The notes below the pieces were generated by a model. The model had not been told where the DNA came from and ran no database searches. It worked only from the letters and a program-made list of their open reading frames with translations. Source: Lachnospiraceae bacterium UBA2864 (lineage in GTDB: Bacteria > Bacillota > Clostridia > Lachnospirales > Lachnospiraceae). From it: 32,492 nucleotides of DNA. Below are positions 8,624 through 15,806 of this stretch, in pieces. The position numbers and the translations under genes are program-made. The DNA lies in contig DEFA01000042.1 of assembly GCA_002350525.1 (NCBI GenBank), positions 1-32,492 on the forward strand, read 5' to 3'. Positions within the stretch are counted from its first letter, which is position 1, and every line of letters starts with the position of its first letter.

Positions 8624-9359
8624 CAAGATCAACCTCCCTAATGTTTCTGATTATTCTCGAACAGTGATCGGTACTGTGATATACCTCACCGTATTCCGTT
8701 ATATAAACCGTATTGCCTGCGGGACTTCCGCAGTACCTGCATTTTTTAAGCCTCTTACTCTTCGCAATTTCCAAAGAGGTTTTTACAACTGATGGCCTAA
8801 GGTATGTGCAATTTCTGTTTCTGTGATACACCTTACTGCCATCAGCTATATAAACCTTTTCGCCGGATGAATCGGTCGCGTTATATTCATGCTTTCCTCC
8901 GAGATATGCATTCTGCTTTATGACCCCTGTCTTTATCGCGCTGAGATTACACAGTATCGGGATATTAAGACTGACCCTGTATGTATACCTTAGTTCCACT
9001 ATTCCGTCATCGCTCGGCAGCTTTGAACCGATCAGCGTTACTCCGTAGATTCCGCCCGTCACATACTTTTCCAGGAGGTCGGCGTCATCCAGGTAACTTA
9101 TAAACTTCAGTCCCGCCACAGGGTAATCTATAAGATCCGCTCCCGTAAAATGCTCAGCAAGATACGAATACTCGGCCATATATTCAGCAGTCTCGGAAGC
9201 CGCCTCATATATAACACTGTCCAACGTTCTGAGTTCGCATATCTGAAAGAAGAACAGACTCACAAAAACCAGAAGTATCACGGCTATTGATGCTTCGATC
9301 GATGCACTTCCCGTATTCTTTTCACCATTGTTCCGGATACCATGCACAGCTCTATCCAC
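8583..9359 (-). CDS. TadE-like protein with two C-terminal His-Cys-CxxC (zinc-type) motifs
   Basis: This 258-residue protein starts at a GTG with AAGGAGG eight bases upstream. A TGSASIEASIAVILL segment (16-30) and the following helix form a TadE/pseudopilin-type signal and membrane anchor. Residues 45-160 are an extracytoplasmic domain. The C-terminus holds two copies of a V-Y-H-x4-C-x22/19-C-x2-C unit: His179, Cys184, Cys207, Cys210, and His228, Cys233, Cys253, Cys256. This pattern resembles the small metal-binding units found at the ends of exported nucleases and other secreted Firmicute proteins. A pseudopilin carrying two such units is unusual. It may be a minor or tip subunit needing a metal for folding or binding; this is inference. 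Confidence 0.75.
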   Translation of the reverse strand: MDRAVHGIRNNGEKNTGSASIEASIAVILLVFVSLFFFQICELRTLDSVIYEAASETAEYMAEYSYLAEHFTGADLIDYPVAGLKFISYLDDADLLEKYVTGGIYGVTLIGSKLPSDDGIVELRYTYRVSLNIPILCNLSAIKTGVIKQNAYLGGKHEYNATDSSGEKVYIADGSKVYHRNRNCTYLRPSVVKTSLEIAKSKRLKKCRYCGSPAGNTVYITEYGEVYHSTDHCSRIIRNIREVDLDDISLPPCSKCGY

Positions 9360-9392
9360 TTTATGATCCTCCTTACTTCTTTATTTGTTCTT

Positions 9393-10877
9393 CTAGTATC
9401 CGTCTTCACTGTGAATCGAAAAGTGCCCTTCTTTGTAATCCACCTCAGCATCCACGCCAAATGCTGCAGCCGCCTCCTTCATGGAAAACCCCGGAGTCTG
9501 CTCCGCCGCGTTGATCTGCATTACATCCAACATTCTCAGATATGCCGTATCCATATTCAGAGCCATAAGAATCATAAGATAGTCGTTATAGTCCATACCG
9601 CTTTCATTATCGTTCCCGTTATCTTTTTCAGCAGCCTCGGCAAGTTTTGAGATACCGTCAATAGATGTCTTCCAGGTTTCACGGGATTTTATATATGGAA
9701 TTTTTTTACCACGAACAAGACAATATGCATCCGCTACACCTTCGACATATGACCAGCATCCGGCCAGGAGATACTTAACTACCGGCTGCATAAACGGAAC
9801 CGCCGCAGTAAGTTCCAGGCTTATCGCATTAAGCTTCACCATCTTCTCCGCATCCGTAAGGATATACGCAAAATTACAGGCAAATCTTATAGCTATTATC
9901 TGATTAACAACCTTCTTATAATTCTCTTCATCTGTTTCTTTTCCGGCTACGATATATTCCAGTTCCAGATTAAGAACCGTATCGTCATTTCTTTTCTCCG
10001 TCAGCGAGTTAAACATCTCATGTGCATAGGCAAGCGCTTCTCCTCCCGTCAGGAGTTCTCCGGTCCAACCGGCTCCCTTATTCATATCTTTTTTCAGCTT
10101 TGAATAACTGTCAAAATCCGAATCTATGGAGAATCCCGCCACTCCGGATCTTTCGTAAGACGGAAGTTCTTCGGTCCGGATACATCTGTCACTGAGATGT
10201 GCATCCTCCGGCAATATATAATTCGCTATCCCCGCTTTCTTTATCTTTCTGACTTCTTTTCGAGGATCCTCTGCCAGAAGCATACGTCCGGCATTTATGA
10301 TTTCTTCTATTCTTCCGGCTCCTATATGCTTTGCACTTTCCGAAACCACTTTGCCTGCCTGCTGACTTGTTATCTCGTGCTCATCTTCCGGCACTCCCTC
10401 GGTCTCTTTATCCATAGCGGCTATACTTTCATCGGAAACAGGTTTATCACGGCCTTCGGTTTTATCCAGCAGTTCATCTGCAGCATATTCCGTCAGTCCG
10501 TAAAGAGCATATTCTCTTATCTGCTCTTTAAATGCCTCACAGTCATCATCCATAATTCCCGTTCTCCCCGATATCGCCGCACTTTCAACCGAATATCCTT
10601 CCCCGAGGTTTTCCTCCATGGAGCCCTTTACTTCCTCTCCGAGCCTCTTTTCACCGCTTCCTCCGGCCGACATATCGATAAGGAGAATATGATAGTGGTC
10701 AAATATATATTCATTCGTCCACTCCGCCTTTACAGACGAACAGGCAGTCTTTAAAGCTATACTTGACCGGGATCTGGCCGCAGATATATCGACTATTTTG
10801 TAAACTACAGCAAATATAAGCAGTAAGGCCGCGATAAGCAGCGTAACAAATACGGTTACATATCCCTTGTTTCTCAT
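9393..10877 (-). CDS. DUF5702-like Tad-locus protein (TadG-like, single N-terminal helix)
   Basis: This 494-residue protein begins MRNKGYVTVFVTLLIAALLL, a short basic stretch followed by a hydrophobic helix (about 6-28) as in DUF5702 proteins, which sit in Lachnospiraceae Tad loci. The remaining ~460 residues are predicted extracytoplasmic and mostly helical. A charged region (about 70-200) is followed by a more hydrophobic part (about 320-420). No catalytic motif is recognised. The start has GGAGGGAG just upstream, and the pilin gene ends 14 bases before. A minor pseudopilin or assembly role is likely from position and signal type, but its molecular function is unknown. Confidence 0.75.
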   Translation of the reverse strand: MRNKGYVTVFVTLLIAALLLIFAVVYKIVDISAARSRSSIALKTACSSVKAEWTNEYIFDHYHILLIDMSAGGSGEKRLGEEVKGSMEENLGEGYSVESAAISGRTGIMDDDCEAFKEQIREYALYGLTEYAADELLDKTEGRDKPVSDESIAAMDKETEGVPEDEHEITSQQAGKVVSESAKHIGAGRIEEIINAGRMLLAEDPRKEVRKIKKAGIANYILPEDAHLSDRCIRTEELPSYERSGVAGFSIDSDFDSYSKLKKDMNKGAGWTGELLTGGEALAYAHEMFNSLTEKRNDDTVLNLELEYIVAGKETDEENYKKVVNQIIAIRFACNFAYILTDAEKMVKLNAISLELTAAVPFMQPVVKYLLAGCWSYVEGVADAYCLVRGKKIPYIKSRETWKTSIDGISKLAEAAEKDNGNDNESGMDYNDYLMILMALNMDTAYLRMLDVMQINAAEQTPGFSMKEAAAAFGVDAEVDYKEGHFSIHSEDGY

Positions 10878-10891
10878 ATTCTCCCTCCAAT

Positions 10892-11128
10892 CTATTGCAC
10901 GATTCCTCCGGCTCCCTTATTGATGGCGGCCCAGACTTTACTTACCAGCGCCATTGCCTGATCCTTGAAGAGAGCCAGTAAAAGGATAGCGATAGCGATC
11001 AAAATCACGATTTCCACCGTTGCGAGCGCAGCATTGCTTCCGAGTCGCCTCCTCATCAGATACCTCTTCATAAGTACTCCTTTTCCCCTGTTTAACAGAC
11101 TCTTTTCCATCATATATAACTTTCTCAT
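10892..11128 (-). CDS. Flp-like (Flp1) type IVb major pilin
   Basis: This short protein has a basic N-terminus, LGSNAALATVEIVILIAIA and a hydrophobic stretch ending LLALFKD, then a short tail WAAINKGAGGIVQ. This matches Flp1-like pilins, in which a prepilin peptidase cleaves before the hydrophobic helix and a conserved Glu at +5 aids assembly. Two starts are possible: the ATG at 11128 (78 residues; AAGGAGG five bases upstream) and one at 11071 (59 residues; AAAGGAG five bases upstream). The shorter form has the usual family length. It lies between tadC (25-base gap) and the DUF5702 gene (14-base gap). It is likely the major pilus subunit. Confidence 0.8.
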   Translation of the reverse strand: MRKLYMMEKSLLNRGKGVLMKRYLMRRRLGSNAALATVEIVILIAIAILLLALFKDQAMALVSKVWAAINKGAGGIVQ

Positions 11129-11153
11129 ATCGTCCTCCTTGTTTGCTTTATGT

Positions 11154-12500
11154 TCACATAGCTGTCTTAAGTGCCGGGATCATTATCACCCCTATAACGA
11201 TGACCAGAAGCAGCGCTGTCGGTATCAGAAGTTTCTCCGAAGCTGTTTCTCCTTTCTTTCTCATATGCTCCCTCTTCATATTCATCGCATTTTTTACTTC
11301 CTGATCCATCAACATAAGCAGCTTGGAATTTCCATGATTTATGTTCTGACTTATCATGGTCATAAGCCTTGTATATTCCGGAATCGCTATCCGTCCGGAC
11401 ATTTCAAGATAAGCTTTTTCTTCGGACAGGCCTGCGTCTATCCGATTAACCGTGAATCTGACTTCCCCGGCCAGTTCCTTCGAGCCCTCCGAAGCCAGCC
11501 TCATCGCCTCTTTCACGTTGATCCCCGCTCCCATCAGAAGACTAAGTCTGCTGGTGAAGCTGTAAAACTCACGCCTGAGCGTGTCCTGCCTCTTCCCCTT
11601 CCTTTCTTTCAGTTCGTTTAACTTATGGTATATGTATGCGCCGGCCATAGCTGCCAGCACACTGTAGAGTATTATCTGCTTCTTCACGGATGATTCCCGG
11701 CTAACCCTCAGCTTATAGCCTTCCATTTCCTCCGGAATACGCACACTTTCTCCTGTCCTGTTCTGCTTCTCATATTCTTTCAGCAAAGCCATAAGACGTT
11801 CACTGTCATCCTTCGTATCGGAAACAGTTCTCACGGGGATTTTCTCGACTCTCTCATGCACCCCGTCCGAAATCGTAAGTTCCATGATCACGTCTTCATC
11901 AGTCCCATATATCTTTCCTGTCGATCCGATTACATCCGGACGATCCGAGTGCCACTTTAAGGAAAGAGTTCCGGACTCGTCTGACGTAATAAGCGTGAGG
12001 TCTTTTGTAACTTTATAAAGACTCTCATTTTCCCCCTGCATTGCCGCCCTCGCATATTCAAATGCTTTATCAGACAAAGCTCCGAACTCATCCTCTGTGT
12101 ACTCCCGTGGATAAACCTCTAACAGCAGATTCGACTCCCCTTGGTCCCCCGTGCTTATATCCACCTCTATTGGAGGATCTCCCGAGAGAGGTCTTTGTAC
12201 CACGTTATCTGACTGTCTTTGGCTGAGGTTCCATGACAGGAGCAGAAACAATATATTGACTATGCCGACAGTAAATCCGACCGTCCGAAAAAGCTTATAC
12301 GCATATTCGTCCGCGACCCTGTCCAGCTCAGTCTCACTGTAAAGATTTCCTCCGGCAAGAAGTCTTCTGACTCTCAGAACTATCCTGCCGAAGATTCCGA
12401 CACTCTTATACTTGCTGAAATTCTTCCTGCTCATAATCGCAAGAAGCAGTGACGCCGGAATTAATCCGATTGCCAGTATTCTCAGAATCCCTATGATCAT
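11154..12500 (-). CDS. tadC: TadC-like type II secretion F-domain membrane protein with Ig-like insert
   Basis: This 448-residue inner-membrane platform protein carries its T2SSF domain at the C-terminus (about 305-440: REFYSFTSRLSLLMGAGI, EEKAYLEM, helices at about 272-290 and 425-445). N-terminal helices lie at about 2-22 and 73-92. Between the second and third helix is a ~170-residue extracytoplasmic region, unusual for TadC. It contains L-K-W-H-S-D-R-P-D-V-I followed by G-K-I-Y-G and LTISDG, the pattern of an atrophied bacterial Ig (aBig_2-like) domain. The ATG directly follows the tadB stop codon. It should work with TadB as the platform for the TadA motor. T2SSF identity is confident; the Ig-like insert is by motif only. 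Confidence 0.85.
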   Translation of the reverse strand: MIIGILRILAIGLIPASLLLAIMSRKNFSKYKSVGIFGRIVLRVRRLLAGGNLYSETELDRVADEYAYKLFRTVGFTVGIVNILFLLLSWNLSQRQSDNVVQRPLSGDPPIEVDISTGDQGESNLLLEVYPREYTEDEFGALSDKAFEYARAAMQGENESLYKVTKDLTLITSDESGTLSLKWHSDRPDVIGSTGKIYGTDEDVIMELTISDGVHERVEKIPVRTVSDTKDDSERLMALLKEYEKQNRTGESVRIPEEMEGYKLRVSRESSVKKQIILYSVLAAMAGAYIYHKLNELKERKGKRQDTLRREFYSFTSRLSLLMGAGINVKEAMRLASEGSKELAGEVRFTVNRIDAGLSEEKAYLEMSGRIAIPEYTRLMTMISQNINHGNSKLLMLMDQEVKNAMNMKREHMRKKGETASEKLLIPTALLLVIVIGVIMIPALKTAM

Positions 12501-13262
12501 TTATATCTCAAGCCTCCCGACTATTCTTTTCCCTATGAAATCCGCAAGGACATTCAGCCCCACCGCAGCAGACATGATGAGAATGCCGAAAACATTTCCG
12601 AAGAGCATATCCATAAATCCCGGGCTCGACAGTCTCAGAAGAAGTATTATCCCTGCCGGCATAAAGGTCATGATTCTCTGCTCAAGCTGCCTTGCTGCGA
12701 TCATTGTTCCAAGTTCTTCTTTCAGCTCTATCCCGGATACGATTTTTTCCGCAGTATCTCTTATGATCTTTATCATATTGCCTCCGGTCCGGGATGCCTG
12801 GGCCACAACAACCGAGAAATCCCGCATTTCTTCTATCGGAAAATCCTCATTCATCTGTTTCAGCGAATCCTCAAAACTCATGTTCAGGCTCATCCGCTGC
12901 CTCAGGTTGTCTATGGCTTTTCCAATCTCACACCGCTGCCCGTATACTCTTCTGCAGTCTTCTCCCGCAGAGATAAATGAATTAACAAGGGCGTATCCTG
13001 CCTCCAACGTTCCGGTCATAGATAAAAGCAGTGTTCTGAACTGTGCCGTCATCAGTTCTTTCGTCTTCTTTGCCGAACGCTTTTTCTCAAGCCTGTAAAC
13101 ATATATTCCGACAGCTATACCCGGAATCATTCCGAATGCGGAGTCATAAAAAACCGCAGCAACTCCTATATCCGCCAGAAGTCCGTAAGCTATCGCCGCT
13201 ACTTGATCAGTCCGACTGATTCGTACGATTCTTTTATCTCTTCCGTGCTTTTGTCGTCCCAT
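12501..13262 (-). CDS. tadB: TadB-like type II secretion F-domain membrane protein
   Basis: This 253-residue protein has N-terminal helices (about 22-55), a cytoplasmic T2SSF domain (about 65-190) with FRTLLLSMTGTLEAGYAL, MSFEDSLKQM and VVVAQASRTGGNM, and C-terminal helices (about 195-240). That is the TadB layout. It is one of two paralogous membrane platform proteins of the Tad pilus. The ATG at 13262 lies inside the 3' end of tadA, a 64-base overlap, with GGGAG eight bases upstream. It ends flush with the tadC ATG. Confidence 0.87.
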   Translation of the reverse strand: MGRQKHGRDKRIVRISRTDQVAAIAYGLLADIGVAAVFYDSAFGMIPGIAVGIYVYRLEKKRSAKKTKELMTAQFRTLLLSMTGTLEAGYALVNSFISAGEDCRRVYGQRCEIGKAIDNLRQRMSLNMSFEDSLKQMNEDFPIEEMRDFSVVVAQASRTGGNMIKIIRDTAEKIVSGIELKEELGTMIAARQLEQRIMTFMPAGIILLLRLSSPGFMDMLFGNVFGILIMSAAVGLNVLADFIGKRIVGRLEI

Positions 13263-14515
13263 CCTGAATTCTCCCTTACAATGCTTATAAGTCCTGCCTC
13301 ACACAGCTTTGAAATGTTAAGAAGATCGTTCTTCTTTCGAAGTCCCCCTCGTACTTTTCCCTTCTCTTCCCCTGTCTCAACAAAGCTGTAGAGCGTATTA
13401 GTCAAAATCTCATCCTCCCTCATCCCCGTCACCTCTATGATTTCCAAAACCCTTCTCGTCTTATCTCTGAGACGCCCCAGGTGAACAACTATATCTATCC
13501 CTGCCGTGATCTGCCTTCTTATCGCAGAAAGAGGTATCCTGTCGCTCCCCATAAGCATCATCATCTCAAGCCTCATCAGCATATCTTTGGCAGTATTGGC
13601 ATGACCGGTCGATAATGAACCGTCATGTCCGGTGCACATCGCCTGGATCATGTCCACAGCCGCACTGTCCCTCACTTCCCCGACCACTATCCGGTCCGGC
13701 CTCATCCTGAGACTGCATTTTATAAGATCCCTTATCGTAATCTCGTTGGAACCTTCCACGTTGGCATTTCGTGTTTCAAGCCTTATCAGATTCTCTACCC
13801 CCGTAAGACACAGCTCAGCCGAATCTTCGATAGTGACCACTCTTTCATCAGACGGAATATACTCGGTAAGTGCGTTAAGAAATGTGGTCTTGCCCGATCC
13901 TGTCCCACCGCTTATAAAAATGTTGTAGCCGGCCCTTACCAGAAGCCCGAGGAAATCCGCAGCTTCTCTCGATACGGATTCCATCTCGACAAGCCTGTCC
14001 ATGCTGTATTTCTTTTTGGGGAACTTTCTGATCGTTACGGATGAACCGTCCCTAGAAACTCCCGACAGAACTACATTTATTCTTGAACCGTCGGAAAGAA
14101 CCGCGTCCACTATGGGATTTGTCTCATTTACGGTTCTGTTGGCTTCCGAAACCATCTGACGGATTATATTCGTAAGTCTCTCCGGATCCTCGAAACTTCT
14201 GGGATATCTCTCGAGCCGTCCTTCGCGCTCTATGAAGATATTCTCATAACCGTTTATCATGATCTCCGTAATCTCGTCGTCCTGCAGAAGATCCGACAGC
14301 ACATCCATACGTCTTATAGAATTAAAGATTTCTGACTTGAGACTGAGCTTCTCCTTAAGCGGTATATATTCACCGGCCATCTCTCTTATGATGCATCTGT
14401 CGATCAGCGAGCTCACATCCTCATCCCTTATCTCATCCGTCATGTCAAGCTCATGCATTACGGAATTTCTGACCTTGTTTCTTATCCCAACCACTTCATC
14501 TGTCACTGTAACCAT
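13199..14515 (-). CDS. tadA: TadA/CpaF-type pilus assembly ATPase
   Basis: This 438-residue secretion ATPase carries Walker A GGTGSGKTT (203-211), an Asp box near IEDSAEL (229-235), a Walker B segment RIVVGE (275-280) and a His box GHDGSLSTGHAN (296-307). Its N-terminal domain (1-180) includes the LLQDDEITEIMING segment typical of CpaF. It powers Flp pilus assembly by hydrolysing ATP at the cytoplasmic face of TadB/TadC. The start at 14515 is chosen over one ten codons upstream because AGGAG sits five bases before it. It overlaps tadZ by 20 bases. All catalytic motifs are intact. Confidence 0.92.
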   Translation of the reverse strand: MVTVTDEVVGIRNKVRNSVMHELDMTDEIRDEDVSSLIDRCIIREMAGEYIPLKEKLSLKSEIFNSIRRMDVLSDLLQDDEITEIMINGYENIFIEREGRLERYPRSFEDPERLTNIIRQMVSEANRTVNETNPIVDAVLSDGSRINVVLSGVSRDGSSVTIRKFPKKKYSMDRLVEMESVSREAADFLGLLVRAGYNIFISGGTGSGKTTFLNALTEYIPSDERVVTIEDSAELCLTGVENLIRLETRNANVEGSNEITIRDLIKCSLRMRPDRIVVGEVRDSAAVDMIQAMCTGHDGSLSTGHANTAKDMLMRLEMMMLMGSDRIPLSAIRRQITAGIDIVVHLGRLRDKTRRVLEIIEVTGMREDEILTNTLYSFVETGEEKGKVRGGLRKKNDLLNISKLCEAGLISIVRENSGWDDKSTEEIKESYESVGLIK

Positions 14516-15449
14516 CTCGTCTCCTTGGCGTAATTTTTCCCGCATTCCATATGGCTCTTACCATTTCCGATGAGTTATAATCTGCGTCCGGTACTTCTAT
14601 CTCAACAGCCCTTGCGATTTCTTCACCGAGTCCCATTCCTCTGGCCATCTTTCTGAAAATCCCCATCTTTATCTGCGAGATACCGTCCTGCAGAACCGGA
14701 ATATACAGAAGATCAAATGTCTTCAGTATTTCCATATCCTCCACAGCTGCCGAGCCAATGTCATAACATACTGTAGAAAATCTTCCGGAACCGGTCAGTT
14801 CCTGATTCAGCCATTCTATATCGGCGGCCTGAACATCACGGCTGTCCATATATGTGCCCGAAGCATATAGGAAGCAAAGGTCGTCTTTACGGATAATGGC
14901 CGATTCAAGCACCTGTGAGATTTCCCTTGACCTCTGTTTCACAAGATAGAAAACATCCGTACAGGGAACCTCTCCGGCCCCGGAGTAATTTTCAAGACCT
15001 ATATACAGGCCTCCCCTGACTTCATCCATTGCTGCAAGTGCTGTGGCAAGCCGGGTTTTACCTGAACGTCCGAGCGGTGAATATACACCTATGAATCGGC
15101 ATCTTTTTCTCACGGAAATCTCTGCCGGTTTCATAAGCTTCTCGAGTTCACCGAGTATCACGGATATGCTCTGGTATTTGAATATGACATTATGCTCGGT
15201 AACCGATACTTCCTTGAACTCCGGATTTTCCGATAGAATGACGGATCTTATATTCTGTTCCTTCGGACTTATGTCCTCTCCGAACAGGACAATATCCAGA
15301 TCATTCTTCTCAAGATATTTTCCCAGAGCCTCCGTATCGGTAAAGGCATAGGCTCTTATCTCGTCTCGTCCTCTGTGATTCAGACTGTCCATAAGAACCG
15401 TTGCATATTCAATATCTCTGTCGCATATTCCGATGCTCCGAACTCTCAC
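14496..15449 (-). CDS. tadZ: TadZ/CpaE-like localisation ATPase
   Basis: This 317-residue protein has an N-terminal receiver-like domain (about 1-105) followed by a ParA/MinD-like domain. Its P-loop reads YSPLGRSGKT (123-132); the first Lys of the usual KGGxGKT is replaced, so its ATPase activity may be atypical, as in several TadZ/CpaE proteins. Further segments include CYDIGSAA and LLYIPVLQDG, the switch-like region of the fold. It probably positions the Tad machine at the cell pole. The start is a GTG with a GAGGTG site five bases upstream. It is the first gene of the operon, and the 357-base control region lies before it. Confidence 0.82.
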   Translation of the reverse strand: MRVRSIGICDRDIEYATVLMDSLNHRGRDEIRAYAFTDTEALGKYLEKNDLDIVLFGEDISPKEQNIRSVILSENPEFKEVSVTEHNVIFKYQSISVILGELEKLMKPAEISVRKRCRFIGVYSPLGRSGKTRLATALAAMDEVRGGLYIGLENYSGAGEVPCTDVFYLVKQRSREISQVLESAIIRKDDLCFLYASGTYMDSRDVQAADIEWLNQELTGSGRFSTVCYDIGSAAVEDMEILKTFDLLYIPVLQDGISQIKMGIFRKMARGMGLGEEIARAVEIEVPDADYNSSEMVRAIWNAGKITPRRRDGYSDR

Positions 15450-15534
15450 TGTCTCACCTCTCTTCTCGGTCGGTGATGAGACTCTATCACAACCGGGAAA
15501 ATCCGTAATCTAAAAATGCGCAACATTTTCTAAA

Positions 15535-15571
15535 GCAACAAATCGTTACATCCCATGCAACATTTCGTTGC
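15535..15571. promoter_or_regulatory. Two tandem GCAAC-N5-GTTRC palindromes, possible operators
   Basis: GCAAC-AAATC-GTTAC (15535-15549) and GCAAC-ATTTC-GTTGC (15557-15571) are centred 22 bases apart, about two helical turns. A further GCAAC half-site lies at 15520-15524. The geometry suggests a dimeric regulator binding on one DNA face upstream of tadZ. The regulator is unknown. Confidence 0.45.
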
Positions 15572-15612
15572 AAAGCCTTTTCAAAATCCCATTAATTTGT
15601 GCATAAAAAAAA

Positions 15613-15630
15613 CGGACCACAAATTGTCCG
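15613..15630 (-). terminator. Second terminator / possible leader attenuator
   Basis: On the minus strand CGGAC / GTCCG with an 8-base loop is followed at once by eight T residues. It follows the main terminator by about 30 bases. It could back up termination after the kinase gene, or act inside a long Tad leader if transcription starts upstream of it. Confidence 0.5.
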
Positions 15631-15660
15631 CATTTTCTTCGCCCTAATTTTTATGGCATA

Positions 15661-15691
15661 AAAAAGGTGCTACAAATCGTAGCACCTTTTT
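15661..15691. terminator. Bidirectional rho-independent terminator
   Basis: A GGTGCTAC / GTAGCACC stem is extended by AAAAA and TTTTT to 13 pairs with a 5-base loop. It is symmetrical, so it can act on both strands. Placed about 115 bases after the kinase stop, it most likely ends the YfhO-kinase transcript. Confidence 0.85.
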
Positions 15692-15806
15692 GGTTTACAT
15701 AACAGAATTACTATTTACATAATGCGTTTTTGAAACGCTCTTTTTGTTTACTTTGACGAACAGCTTTGTACATATTGCCTACTGCCAAAAGTGTCTCACA
15801 ACTGCT

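Larger units (their letters stand above)
15450..15806. other. Control region between kinase gene and Tad operon
   Basis: 357 bases without a gene. From the kinase end it holds a small plus-strand hairpin (15724-15738), a perfect 13-bp terminator (15661-15691), a second T-rich terminator (15613-15630), two GCAAC palindromes (15535-15571) and then the tadZ leader. No clear -35/-10 pair for the Tad operon could be picked; several weak candidates overlap the palindromes. Confidence 0.6.

Noticed and set aside
10965..11621. Long plus-strand open frame opposite tadC and the pilin gene
   Set aside because: It is antisense to two well-supported genes with intact motifs, and its translation is a biased shadow with no domain.
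13625..14044. Plus-strand open frames opposite tadA
   Set aside because: tadA carries all ATPase motifs in the minus strand; the antisense frames show only complementary-codon artefacts.
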